Positions 1-5,761 are shown, counted from the stretch's first letter. The stretch is 6,088 nucleotides of DNA from Gammaproteobacteria bacterium (GCA_016762995.1 JAESUT010000107.1:1610-7697); one strand, 5' to 3'. Numbers and translations: made by a program. Notes: generated from the letters alone by a model not told the origin.

Positions 1-1733
1 GGCACCAGAATCGAATCGAAACTTGTAAGTAGCTCTCCCAGATTTCTAGGCAGGGGAGATAGATAGCGCACATGGATATGTGAGACATCCAAACCTTCAG
101 CACGCGCCCGCTTAACAGCCTGATGGATGGCGCCGTAGGTAGAACCCCATCCAACAACAGCTAGTTTGCCAGATTCGTTTCCGAGGCAGGCTTCCTGCAA
201 AGGAATGTCGTTTGCGATTCCTGCAATCTTAGCCTGCCTCAAGTCTGTCATCTTCTGATGATTGGCAGAGTCGTAAGATATATCGCCGGTGTCGAAACTG
301 CGCTCGATGCCGCCGATGCGGTGTTCAAGCCCCGCTGTTCCAGGCTTAGCCCAGACCCGCGCTAGAGTCTCCTCATTACGAATCGAAGGCTTAAAGTCTT
401 CTGCCTCGGTGTAGTGTTCCACCGGGAATGGTTCAAACTCAGAAAAGTCCGGTATCTTCCAAGGCTCTGCTGCATTCGATAGGTAGCCATCGGAAAGCAG
501 CATTACAGGCGTCATGTATTTCGTTGCTAGGCGCACAGCCTCTATAGCCACATCAAAACAATCTGTGGGCGTTGCGGATGCAATAACAGGCATCGGTGTA
601 TCGCCGTGTCTGCCATGCAGCGCCATATTCAAGTCTGACTGCTCAGTCTTAGTCGGCAGACCAGTCGATGGACCACCGCGCTGTGTGTTAACGACAATCA
701 ATGGCAACTCTGTTGCACAGGCCAGCGCTATCCCCTCGGCCTTTAGAGCGATTCCCGGGCCAGCACTCGACGTAACACCTAGCGAGCCGGCGAAGGATGC
801 GCCTATCGCGGCACACACGGCAGCGATTTCGTCTTCTGCCTGAAACGTATTGATATTGAAGTCGCGACGGAGCACCAATTCATGCAATAAACCCGATGCC
901 GGTGTGATTGGGTAGGTGGCAAACAGCATGTCTATACTCGCTAGCTCAGAACCCGCGATCAGCCCCCAAGCAAGCGCATTCGTGCCAGTTATATTGCGGT
1001 AGGTGCCAGGTGAAACTTTTGCCTTCGGGACCTTGTAGACATGTATTCCGGCAGGCAGCTCGGCGGTTTCTCCGTAGGCATGGCCCGCGTTCAATGCGGC
1101 AATATTTGCGCTCGCTATAGCAGGCTTGCTGGCAAACTTCGTCTTCAGGCTCTCGATGGTCCCGGCGCGATCGCGATCGAACAACCAAAGCACTAAGCCC
1201 AGAGTCCACATGTTCTTGCTACGCATGCCGGCTTTGTGACCAAGATTAAACTCTTCAACTGCGGCCAGAACCTGCTTCGAAATATTGATCTCAAGAACGC
1301 GAAATTTGTCTAGTGACCCGTCCTCTAAAGGATTGCTCTGATACTTCGCCTTAGTCAGATTCTTGGCAGTGAACGCCCCGCTATCGACGATAAGCAATCC
1401 GCCATCGACCAGATTATCTATGTTAGTAATTAGCGCTGCCGGATTCATCGCAACGAGCACGTCGAGCGCATCGCCAGCGGTGGTTACATCTTCGGCACCG
1501 AAGTAAATCTGAAACGCGGAGACACCGAAGGTTGCACCTACTGGCGCACGAATCTCGGCAGGAAAGTCTGGAAATGTCGACAGGTCATTCCCGTAGAGCG
1601 CGGTGGCCTCGGTGAAGTTATTTCCGGCCAACTGCATACCGTCACCAGAATCTCCGGCGAAGCGCACGACTACGTCGACCACTTCCTTCTCGTCGAGATG
1701 GTGTTCATCCAAATTTTCTTCTGCTAATTCCAT
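1..1733 (-). CDS. korA: 2-oxoacid:ferredoxin oxidoreductase, fused gamma-alpha subunit (KorA type), C-terminus cut by window edge
   Basis: Reverse-strand translation from the ATG at 1733 gives 577 uninterrupted codons before the left edge; family members are about 600-620 residues, so only the last few tens are missing. The enzyme oxidatively decarboxylates a 2-oxoacid (typically 2-oxoglutarate) with CoA and ferredoxin in the cytoplasm, together with a TPP-binding beta subunit (KorB). That partner would lie beyond the left edge. Visible domains: an N-terminal gamma domain (about 22-215) with GDSGDGMQLAG at 27-37; the alpha pyrimidine-binding domain with YPITPAS at 274-280, QAEDEIAA at 298-305, SSAGPGIALKAEG at 322-334 and NTQRGGPSTGLPTKTEQSD at 349-367; and a C-terminal domain II starting near KLAVVGWGS at 523. 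Fusion of gamma to alpha is usual for this subfamily. The start has only AAGGG about 13 bases upstream, a poor spacing. The frame stays open about 35 codons further upstream without ATG, GTG or TTG. Substrate choice (2-oxoglutarate rather than another 2-oxoacid) is inferred from overall likeness. Confidence 0.93.
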   Translation of the reverse strand, partial: MELAEENLDEHHLDEKEVVDVVVRFAGDSGDGMQLAGNNFTEATALYGNDLSTFPDFPAEIRAPVGATFGVSAFQIYFGAEDVTTAGDALDVLVAMNPAALITNIDNLVDGGLLIVDSGAFTAKNLTKAKYQSNPLEDGSLDKFRVLEINISKQVLAAVEEFNLGHKAGMRSKNMWTLGLVLWLFDRDRAGTIESLKTKFASKPAIASANIAALNAGHAYGETAELPAGIHVYKVPKAKVSPGTYRNITGTNALAWGLIAGSELASIDMLFATYPITPASGLLHELVLRRDFNINTFQAEDEIAAVCAAIGASFAGSLGVTSSAGPGIALKAEGIALACATELPLIVVNTQRGGPSTGLPTKTEQSDLNMALHGRHGDTPMPVIASATPTDCFDVAIEAVRLATKYMTPVMLLSDGYLSNAAEPWKIPDFSEFEPFPVEHYTEAEDFKPSIRNEETLARVWAKPGTAGLEHRIGGIERSFDTGDISYDSANHQKMTDLRQAKIAGIANDIPLQEACLGNESGKLAVVGWGSTYGAIHQAVKRARAEGLDVSHIHVRYLSPLPRNLGELLTSFDSILV

Positions 1734-1789
1734 ACGCGATGCATAACCCTTAACGCTGCTAGAGGCTTGTAACCTACTAAGAAATTCAT
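1724..1789 (-). other. possible 21-residue leader ORF overlapping the korA start
   Basis: An ATG at 1789 opens a 21-codon frame (MNFLVGYKPL at its start) that stops with TAG at 1724-1726, ten bases inside korA and in a different frame. A GGAG motif lies about 10 bases before this ATG, a better ribosome site than the one in front of korA itself. The arrangement would suit translational coupling, with ribosomes ending on the leader restarting at the korA ATG. No family likeness is seen in the peptide. It may be chance, since a 21-codon open frame is common. Confidence 0.27.
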
Positions 1790-1850
1790 TGATATGTGAC
1801 TCCAGCAGAGCTGCTGAATACCCACTATTGCTTGTTTAAAACGAGGCTGA

Positions 1851-1879
1851 ATTCTATCAGAAATCTGCAGTCGGGTCTT
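1851..1879 (-). promoter_or_regulatory. candidate extended -10 promoter for korA
   Basis: On the minus strand the sequence TGATAGAAT gives a TGn-extended -10 (TAGAAT at 1856-1851). Seventeen bases upstream AAGACC (1879-1874) is a poor -35, matching three of six consensus positions, as is typical when the extended -10 carries recognition. Transcription would start near 1844 and leave a 5' leader of roughly 110 bases before korA, enough to include the leader ORF. The -35 lies inside the outer arm of the inverted repeat at 1873-1931, so a protein bound there could affect this promoter. Assigned by eye only. Confidence 0.33.
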
Positions 1880-1931
1880 ACTAGCACTCCATCCACCTTA
1901 TATTGATGGAGTGCTAGTCATTTGAAGACCC
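1873..1931. repeat. long two-part inverted repeat between the NHL gene and korA
   Basis: Two perfect complementary segments are nested. The inner 14-base arms are ACTAGCACTCCATC (1880-1893) and GATGGAGTGCTAGT (1905-1918) around an 11-base loop. The outer 7-base arms are GGGTCTT (1873-1879) and AAGACCC (1925-1931). The outer arm is flush with the inner arm on the left and set off by a 6-base bulge on the right. It starts 11 bases after the stop of the minus-strand NHL gene, which suits a transcript end. Reading in that direction no T-run follows the stem, so it is not a textbook intrinsic terminator. It could act as a terminator or 3'-end stabiliser for the NHL gene, or as an operator over the korA -35, which it covers. 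Confidence 0.85.
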
Positions 1932-1942
1932 GCCCGAGAAGC

Positions 1943-2893
1943 TTACTGTTTAATGAACTTGCGCATGATACGGCCCTCGCCACCCTCGCCACCGGTGACT
2001 TCTCCGGTGTAGACGTTGCCATCGGCATCCACCACTACGCCTTCGGGCTCAGAGCCCTCGATGAAGCCCATAACTGTGCCATCCTCGGCGCTGCCATAGG
2101 TTACACCGCGCTTGCTCTGATAATCGGCCACATAGAGTATGTCGTTCTGATCGATAAACATGCCACTAGGCCAGCCGAACTGATCCCACTCGGTAATGTA
2201 GCCACCCTCTTGATCGAAAATCTGAATGCGGTGATTGGAACGATCTCCAACCAATACACGCCCTCTTCGATCAATAACGATAGTGTGAGGGAGATCGAAT
2301 TGGCCTGGGCCGGCACCCTTGCTACCCCATTCCATCAAGTATCTGCCTTCCTTACTAAATTTAACTATGCGATTGTTCCAATGGCCATCGGCAACAAATA
2401 TGTCACCGTTGGCAGCGACTGCCGAATCGGCTGGGCCATCGAATGTATTCGGGCCGACACCTCGAAAACCCCGCGCGCCAAATCGCAGCAAGACTCTGCC
2501 GTCTGTATCGAACTGCGTCACGGTGTGTCCTGTCTGGGGATTGTAATCGGTTGCCCATAGCGATCCATCGGGAGCGGCGCGAAAGCCATGTGGAGTCGTT
2601 ACCCAATCTGAACCAAACGAGTCCACCAATTTACCGCTTGGATCGAACTTTAGTATCGGAGGCTCAGCGCGATGAAAGGCATAGATAAACCCTTCCTGAT
2701 CTATTGTTACATTCGGAACCTGACCCCATTCGATGCCGTCGGGCAGGGGCTGCGGCCAGTTTGGATCGAGCACATATTCCTGCGCCAATACCGAACTGCT
2801 CAGAAACCAACCCGTCAACAATGACGTGACTAGGAATAAATTTTTAATGACTGTACGGCTAACTTTCATAGTTCTTGCAATAGTGGCTACCAT
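1943..2893 (-). CDS. secreted six-bladed NHL beta-propeller, peptidyl-hydroxyglycine alpha-amidating lyase (PAL)-like
   Basis: A 316-residue protein with a signal peptide. The hydrophobic core spans about 18-36 with likely cleavage after VLA (37), so it should act in the periplasm or outside. About six blades follow, each with a DG turn and a closing strand (near 62-93, 101-138, 153-189, 200-238, 241-278, 282-315). The stretch ADGHWNNRIVKFS (168-180) followed by GPGQFDLPH (195-203) closely resembles the catalytic lyase domain of animal PAM. R75, H102 and H203 occupy the positions of the PAL catalytic arginine and two zinc histidines. The third zinc histidine is replaced by E284 (EPEG) and the catalytic tyrosine by H171, so classical lyase activity is doubtful. 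Bacterial members have no settled function. ATG at 2893 is preceded by AGGTAG at good spacing; M9 (2869) would give a tidier signal peptide starting MKVSR. It is transcribed toward korA but separated from it by the inverted repeat. Confidence 0.86.
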   Translation of the reverse strand: MVATIARTMKVSRTVIKNLFLVTSLLTGWFLSSSVLAQEYVLDPNWPQPLPDGIEWGQVPNVTIDQEGFIYAFHRAEPPILKFDPSGKLVDSFGSDWVTTPHGFRAAPDGSLWATDYNPQTGHTVTQFDTDGRVLLRFGARGFRGVGPNTFDGPADSAVAANGDIFVADGHWNNRIVKFSKEGRYLMEWGSKGAGPGQFDLPHTIVIDRRGRVLVGDRSNHRIQIFDQEGGYITEWDQFGWPSGMFIDQNDILYVADYQSKRGVTYGSAEDGTVMGFIEGSEPEGVVVDADGNVYTGEVTGGEGGEGRIMRKFIKQ

Positions 2894-2934
2894 AGTTACT
2901 ACCTATTTATTATGTGGCTAGTTGCGAGGCAATG

Positions 2935-2957
2935 TACCGATTCTATACCGATCCGAT
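2935..2957. promoter_or_regulatory. short direct repeats overlapping a -10-like box upstream of the NHL gene
   Basis: TACCGAT occurs at 2935-2941 and again at 2946-2952, an exact 11-base step (one helical turn), and CCGAT follows at 2953-2957. Read on the minus strand, TATAGAAT (2947-2940) sits across the first two copies and resembles a -10 element about 50 bases before the NHL start; no good -35 is seen. The layout would fit a regulator binding over a promoter, but both elements are short and were judged by eye. Confidence 0.27.
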
Positions 2958-3017
2958 AAGCCTAGCTTACACGGGTTAGCTGGTGAATAGAATAATCCAC
3001 TTCTCGCCTGTAGACGG

Positions 3018-3045
3018 CGCTTTTCATCCTTTTCCGGATGAAGCG
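3018..3045 (+). other. leader hairpin upstream of the EF-hand gene
   Basis: CGCTT-TT-CATCC (3018-3029) pairs with GGATGAAGCG (3036-3045) around the loop TTTTCC, with two unpaired T on the left arm. A GGG-TTTTT-CCC stretch follows at 3048-3058, so a stem is followed within a few bases by a T5 run. It could act as an attenuator or as an mRNA 5' structure for the EF-hand operon. The stem has ten pairs with a bulge and the T-run is short, so termination is uncertain. Confidence 0.35.
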
Positions 3046-3127
3046 AAGGGTTTTTCCCATTGCCACGTATAGCTTATTGACTGCAGAACAACCTTTAACC
3101 GGCTTTTGCAAGAGCCAAAAAGATGTC

Positions 3128-3132
3128 AGGAG
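3128..3132 (+). promoter_or_regulatory. ribosome binding site that fixes the EF-hand start
   Basis: AGGAG ends eight bases before the ATG at 3141. An in-frame ATG at 3123 has no such site and would add six residues (MSGVGI) ahead of a good signal peptide, so 3141 is preferred. Confidence 0.75.
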
Positions 3133-3140
3133 TAGGAATC

Positions 3141-3692
3141 ATGAATAAATTATCACGAGTAATTGCAATGGCTATATTTGGGCTTTCGAGCTCGGCATTT
3201 GCGGCAGAAGACGAATCCAGGGGCAATCGAGCACTAAGCAATTTGGATACAGATGGCGATGGTTTCGTTAATTTCGAGGAATTTCAAGCACGCGGCGCCG
3301 AGGGGCTGAGTCGTCTAGATAACGATGAGAATGGCGTGCTGACACTCGATGAGTTACTGAACGCTCGCCCCGGACATGGACGTGGACCTGGACCTAGATC
3401 TGGAAATAGAGGCGACCGCAACACTGATCGCCCAGAACGCGAACCCAGCGAAGAGCAGATTGCCCGCATGGAAGAGCGCCGCGCCTCAATGACTGAACGG
3501 GCTACGGCACGGTTTCAGGAAATGGACCGCGATGGAAATGACGTCGTAAGCCTAGAAGAGTTTCAAGAGGCGAATTTCCTCGAACTTGATGAGGATAACA
3601 ACGGCTTGTTAAGTACCGAGGAGTTACGCGCCCGGCACAATGGTCGTCGAGGTCCTGGCAGATCACGAGGCGGCAGACCACCTCAAGCCTAA
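3141..3692 (+). CDS. secreted four-EF-hand calcium-binding protein with Gly/Arg-rich linker and tail
   Basis: A 183-residue protein with a signal peptide (MNKLSRVIAMAIF..., cleavage after SAFA at 21), so likely periplasmic. Four EF-hand loops in two pairs are visible: DTDGDGFVNFEE (36-47), DNDENGVLTLDE (60-71), DRDGNDVVSLEE (129-140) and DEDNNGLLSTEE (150-161). All carry acidic or Asn ligands at positions 1, 3 and 5 and Glu at 12. Loop 3 has Asp instead of Gly at position 6. A low-complexity linker rich in G, R and P (about 76-100) and a charged helix (about 102-128) separate the pairs, and the tail (about 165-183) is R/G/P-rich. It is first in the apparent operon, ahead of the sigma factor with no terminator between. 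EF-hand proteins next to ECF sigma and metal-sensor genes are a recurring arrangement. The role is probably calcium (or other divalent ion) binding in the envelope; whether it signals or buffers is unknown. Confidence 0.88.
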   Translation: MNKLSRVIAMAIFGLSSSAFAAEDESRGNRALSNLDTDGDGFVNFEEFQARGAEGLSRLDNDENGVLTLDELLNARPGHGRGPGPRSGNRGDRNTDRPEREPSEEQIARMEERRASMTERATARFQEMDRDGNDVVSLEEFQEANFLELDEDNNGLLSTEELRARHNGRRGPGRSRGGRPPQA

Positions 3693-3746
3693 ATCTAAAG
3701 AGAGACCCATTAAAAGGTTCACTAAGAAAAGGGCAGCCAGGGAGGG

Positions 3747-3842
3747 CGATTCGTGAGCAGTATTGCACAAGGAATACGCTCAGTAGGCAGACCGCTTGAT
3801 TCGAGCAAAACGCCAATAGGCACTGCTCGAATCGACGAATCG
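3747..3842 (+). repeat. nested inverted repeats in the sigma-factor leader
   Basis: CGATTCGT (3747-3754), covering the small-ORF start codon, is perfectly complementary to ACGAATCG (3835-3842). Inside it, GATTCGAGCA (3798-3807) pairs perfectly with TGCTCGAATC (3824-3833) around a 16-base loop. The two right-hand arms are one base apart, so the stems could stack. The perfect palindrome ATCGTACGAT (3839-3848) overlaps the end of the outer arm and offers a competing pairing. The whole lies directly before the sigma start at 3856, so folding could control translation, or the repeats could be DNA operator sites. Confidence 0.6.
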
Positions 3843-3902
3843 TACGATAGACTGTATGACGAGAGAGCCACAGAGCATAAGCGAAACATTGTCTACTTCT
3901 AA
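3753..3902 (+). CDS. possible 49-residue small ORF (GTG start) overlapping the sigma gene
   Basis: GTG at 3753 is preceded at seven bases by AGGGAGG (3739-3745), the best ribosome binding site in the operon. The frame runs 49 codons (beginning SSIAQGIRSVGRPLDSS after the start residue) and ends with TAA at 3900-3902, overlapping the first 47 bases of the sigma gene in another frame. The peptide is hydrophilic, has no membrane segment or signal peptide, and resembles no family I know. It lies 60 bases after the EF-hand gene. It may be a leader peptide that couples translation to the sigma gene or opens the inhibitory structure around it. Alternatively the Shine-Dalgarno match is chance. Conservation in relatives would decide. 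Confidence 0.35.
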   Translation: MSSIAQGIRSVGRPLDSSKTPIGTARIDESYDRLYDERATEHKRNIVYF

Positions 3903-4461
3903 CGAACCAAGCAATACCGAAATTACTGACGAAGAGTTGATGCAAGCAGTGTGCATGGGCGGCAGATCCGCCTATCAGGCCTTGGTCAAACGGCACCTCA
4001 AGTCGATCAGTCATTACGCCTATAGGCTACTAGGGTATCAAAAAGATACGGAAGACATCACGCAGGAGGTGTTTCTCAGACTCTGGAATAATGCGCAGAA
4101 ATGGAAGCCAGAAAAATCAAAGCTGACAACCTGGCTACATCGCATCGCGCACAATCTCTGCATAGACTACCTGCGCAAATATGGAAGAATGCAAACTCAA
4201 GACTCCTTCGATGATGAAGCGGATGACTCGCCATCGGAAAATAAAGAGTCAATGGATGAGAAGAACAGCCAGATAAAACTATTGAGCGAGGCTATAGGCT
4301 CTCTACCAGAAAATCAACGCAGTGCATTGAGCCTGTGTCACTACCAGGGTTTCTCCAACAAAGAAGCTGCTGCTATCATGAACATCTCTGTCAAAGCATT
4401 GGAATCCGCCATTGCTAGAGCCAAACGCAGCTTACGTGAAAAACTAACAACCACCAGCTAA
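3856..4461 (+). CDS. ECF-type RNA polymerase sigma factor (sigma-70 family, RpoE-like)
   Basis: A 201-residue protein with the two-domain ECF layout. After a Ser/Thr/Glu-rich N-terminal extension (1-24), region 2 spans about 37-107 (AYQALVKRH, DTEDITQEVFLRLW at 64-77, TTWLHRIAHNLCIDYLRK at 91-108). An acidic linker runs about 115-138. Region 4 spans about 140-195 with the helix-turn-helix SNKEAAAIMNISVKALES at 167-184 and a basic end. It directs RNA polymerase to a regulon usually involved in envelope or metal stress. The CHYQGFSNKEAA form of region 4 is typical of sigma factors paired with periplasmic metal-sensor genes. No Shine-Dalgarno precedes the ATG, and a stop at 3817-3819 rules out an upstream ATG in frame, so initiation may depend on the overlapping small ORF. 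No clear ECF-type -35/-10 pair was found in 3693-3855, so transcription from the EF-hand promoter is likely. Confidence 0.92.
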   Translation: MTREPQSISETLSTSNEPSNTEITDEELMQAVCMGGRSAYQALVKRHLKSISHYAYRLLGYQKDTEDITQEVFLRLWNNAQKWKPEKSKLTTWLHRIAHNLCIDYLRKYGRMQTQDSFDDEADDSPSENKESMDEKNSQIKLLSEAIGSLPENQRSALSLCHYQGFSNKEAAAIMNISVKALESAIARAKRSLREKLTTTS

Positions 4462-4509
4462 TGACTAAATGCTAGCTGAGACCGACAATAATTAAACGAA
4501 GCAGGAAGC

Positions 4510-4962
4510 ATGATGACTCTAAAAGAATTTACAAGAATCATTGATCTCTATGGCTCTGAGTCTGCTCGCTGGCCGAAGAGCCTACGCAGCGAGTGCGAGT
4601 CCTTCCTCGCCAATAATATTGAAGCGAGAACGCTGCTCAATCAGCAATGGCAAGTTGATTCGATTATGGAGCAGTTACCAGTGCCAGGTTTTCCCGGCCT
4701 GGAAGCTCGCGTACTGAATCAGTCATTACCGGAACGCAATCGAGGCTTCTTTGAAGACGTTATGAACTGGCTGATACCAGATGAAAGCTTCGGCAAGCAA
4801 ATTTGGCATCCGGCCATAGCCGCGTGCATTCCTCTGGTATTCGGAATCGTGCTGGGCAATTACTTTAGTTTTGGCATTGGCATCGAGGACGACGGCTTCC
4901 AGTACTGGGGCGATGAACTTACGATGTTATCTTTAACTGACTACACAGAGACCAATTTCTAG
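4510..4962 (+). CDS. single-pass membrane protein of a sigma-linked family, candidate anti-sigma factor
   Basis: A 150-residue protein (148 if the second ATG at 4513 is used; AGGAAG at 4503-4508 is better spaced for that one). The N-terminal part (about 1-98) is soluble and opens with LKEFTRIIDLYGSESARWP, a pattern that recurs in short proteins encoded directly after ECF sigma genes. One hydrophobic segment lies at about 101-119 (HPAIAACIPLVFGIVLGNY), and an acidic tail of about 30 residues would be periplasmic. This N-in/C-out single-pass form after a sigma gene suggests an anti-sigma role. It lacks the HxxxCxxC zinc motif of classical ZAS anti-sigma factors, so this is inferred from position and topology. 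It starts 48 bases after the sigma gene and ends two bases before the metal-sensor ATG. Confidence 0.75.
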   Translation: MMTLKEFTRIIDLYGSESARWPKSLRSECESFLANNIEARTLLNQQWQVDSIMEQLPVPGFPGLEARVLNQSLPERNRGFFEDVMNWLIPDESFGKQIWHPAIAACIPLVFGIVLGNYFSFGIGIEDDGFQYWGDELTMLSLTDYTETNF

Positions 4963-4964
4963 TC

Positions 4965-5516
4965 ATGACTAAAAATAAATTCTTGCTGCTAGGCTTGCTG
5001 TTATCGATATCGATTAATTTATTTTTCATTGGCGGCATTGCCTATCGCGTAGCGAACTTCCAAAGCGCGCATTTTGGCAGACCACTGCCCCCAAATGTAG
5101 GGTGGGTCATACGTGATCTTGAAGAATCACGTAGAAGTGAATTGGAACCGCAACTGCGAGAAAACTCCACGGAGATAAATCCGATACGCCGCGAAATGAT
5201 GAGCGCTCAGCGGCAAGTTAATAACCTCATGTCGGCACAGCCATTCGATGCCAATGCACTGAACGTCGCGTTTGCCGGCTTGCGTGAAGCCAGCATTCGC
5301 TATCAGACACTGTCTCACGCGCAGACTAGCGATATCCTCGGGCGACTTTCCGAAGAAGAAAGGCAGGCAGCTCTGGAATTTGTACAGCGCCGCGGGCCAA
5401 GAGATGGCCGCGACGGTTTCCGGGGCAGAGACGGCGGCTCAAGATTCCGCGGCTTTCGCGGACCTGATGGGCTACGCCCTCCTCCTTCACCATCATCAGC
5501 GGCCACAGATCAATGA
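4965..5516 (+). CDS. membrane-anchored periplasmic metal-sensor / Spy-CpxP-like protein with RGD-rich tail
   Basis: A 183-residue protein. One N-terminal transmembrane segment (about 5-26, LLLGLLLSISINLFFIGGI) has the SxxxNLFFIGG form typical of the heavy-metal-resistance/periplasmic metal-sensor family (Metal_resist, related to CnrX, CpxP and Spy). The helical periplasmic part (about 50-142) has regularly spaced R/E/Q residues and ends LSEEERQAALEFVQRR. It holds few classical metal ligands (H36, H118 and a few Met, no Cys), so metal binding is uncertain; a chaperone-like or sensor role is possible. From about 143 to 171 comes a striking G/R/D/F-rich tail, then a proline-rich end. It begins two bases after the previous stop without its own strong ribosome site, and its TGA overlaps the next ATG, so it is probably translationally coupled to both neighbours. 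Confidence 0.83.
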   Translation: MTKNKFLLLGLLLSISINLFFIGGIAYRVANFQSAHFGRPLPPNVGWVIRDLEESRRSELEPQLRENSTEINPIRREMMSAQRQVNNLMSAQPFDANALNVAFAGLREASIRYQTLSHAQTSDILGRLSEEERQAALEFVQRRGPRDGRDGFRGRDGGSRFRGFRGPDGLRPPPSPSSAATDQ

Positions 5517-5761
5517 GTAACACTAGCGACACTCTCCTAAGGAGAGCTGACTTCAAGAAAGGCAAATATCGCCACTTCAAGGGCAACGAATATGAAGTGC
5601 TTGAACTCGCCCATCATAGCGAAACTCAGGAGCCAATGATTGTCTACCGCGCCCTGTACGGCGAGCGCGGACTTTGGGTAAGACCCATGGATATGTTCTT
5701 CGAGATAATAGAACGTGATGGTAAATCACTACAACGTTTTGAGTTTATTGGCGACGACTAA
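5513..5761 (+). CDS. DUF1653 family protein
   Basis: An 82-residue soluble protein. The core GKYRHFKGNEYEVLELAHH (about 17-35), then EPMIVYRALYG and LWVRPMDMFFE (about 55-65), matches the compact DUF1653 beta fold, and the length is normal for the family. Biochemical function is unknown. Its ATG overlaps the previous TGA (ATGA), with no Shine-Dalgarno, so it depends on translation of the metal-sensor gene. Presence in a stress-type sigma operon may be incidental, since DUF1653 genes occur in many contexts. Confidence 0.88.
   Translation: MSNTSDTLLRRADFKKGKYRHFKGNEYEVLELAHHSETQEPMIVYRALYGERGLWVRPMDMFFEIIERDGKSLQRFEFIGDD

Noticed and set aside
514..1209. Open frames on the plus strand, and another minus frame, within 514-1209
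   Set aside because: They lie inside the korA gene in other frames, lack ribosome sites and have no family likeness, whereas the korA frame carries all family motifs.
1803..1816. CAGCAG-AG-CTGCTG dyad in the korA leader
   Set aside because: A short dyad with a two-base centre cannot form a stable hairpin, and nothing else marks it as an operator.
1922..2560. A 212-codon plus-strand frame
   Set aside because: It is antisense to the NHL propeller gene, which has a signal peptide, blade repeats and PAL motifs; no ribosome site supports the plus frame.
3077..3105. TTGACT at 3077-3082 as a -35 for the EF-hand operon
   Set aside because: Nothing like a -10 lies 16-18 bases downstream (CCGGCTT region), so no promoter call is justified.
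3101..3116. GGCTTTTGCAAGAGCC dyad before the EF-hand start
   Set aside because: The pairing has a wobble and almost no loop, and it leaves the ribosome site free, so a regulatory role is not supported.
3038..3148. A 36-codon frame from ATG 3038 that overlaps the EF-hand start codon
   Set aside because: It has no ribosome site, lies partly inside the leader hairpin, and the EF-hand gene has its own strong AGGAG. The resemblance to the other two overlapping leaders is probably chance.
3502..4014. A 170-codon minus-strand frame across the EF-hand end and sigma start
   Set aside because: It is antisense to two well-supported genes and its Cys/Leu/Phe-rich composition looks like a shadow.
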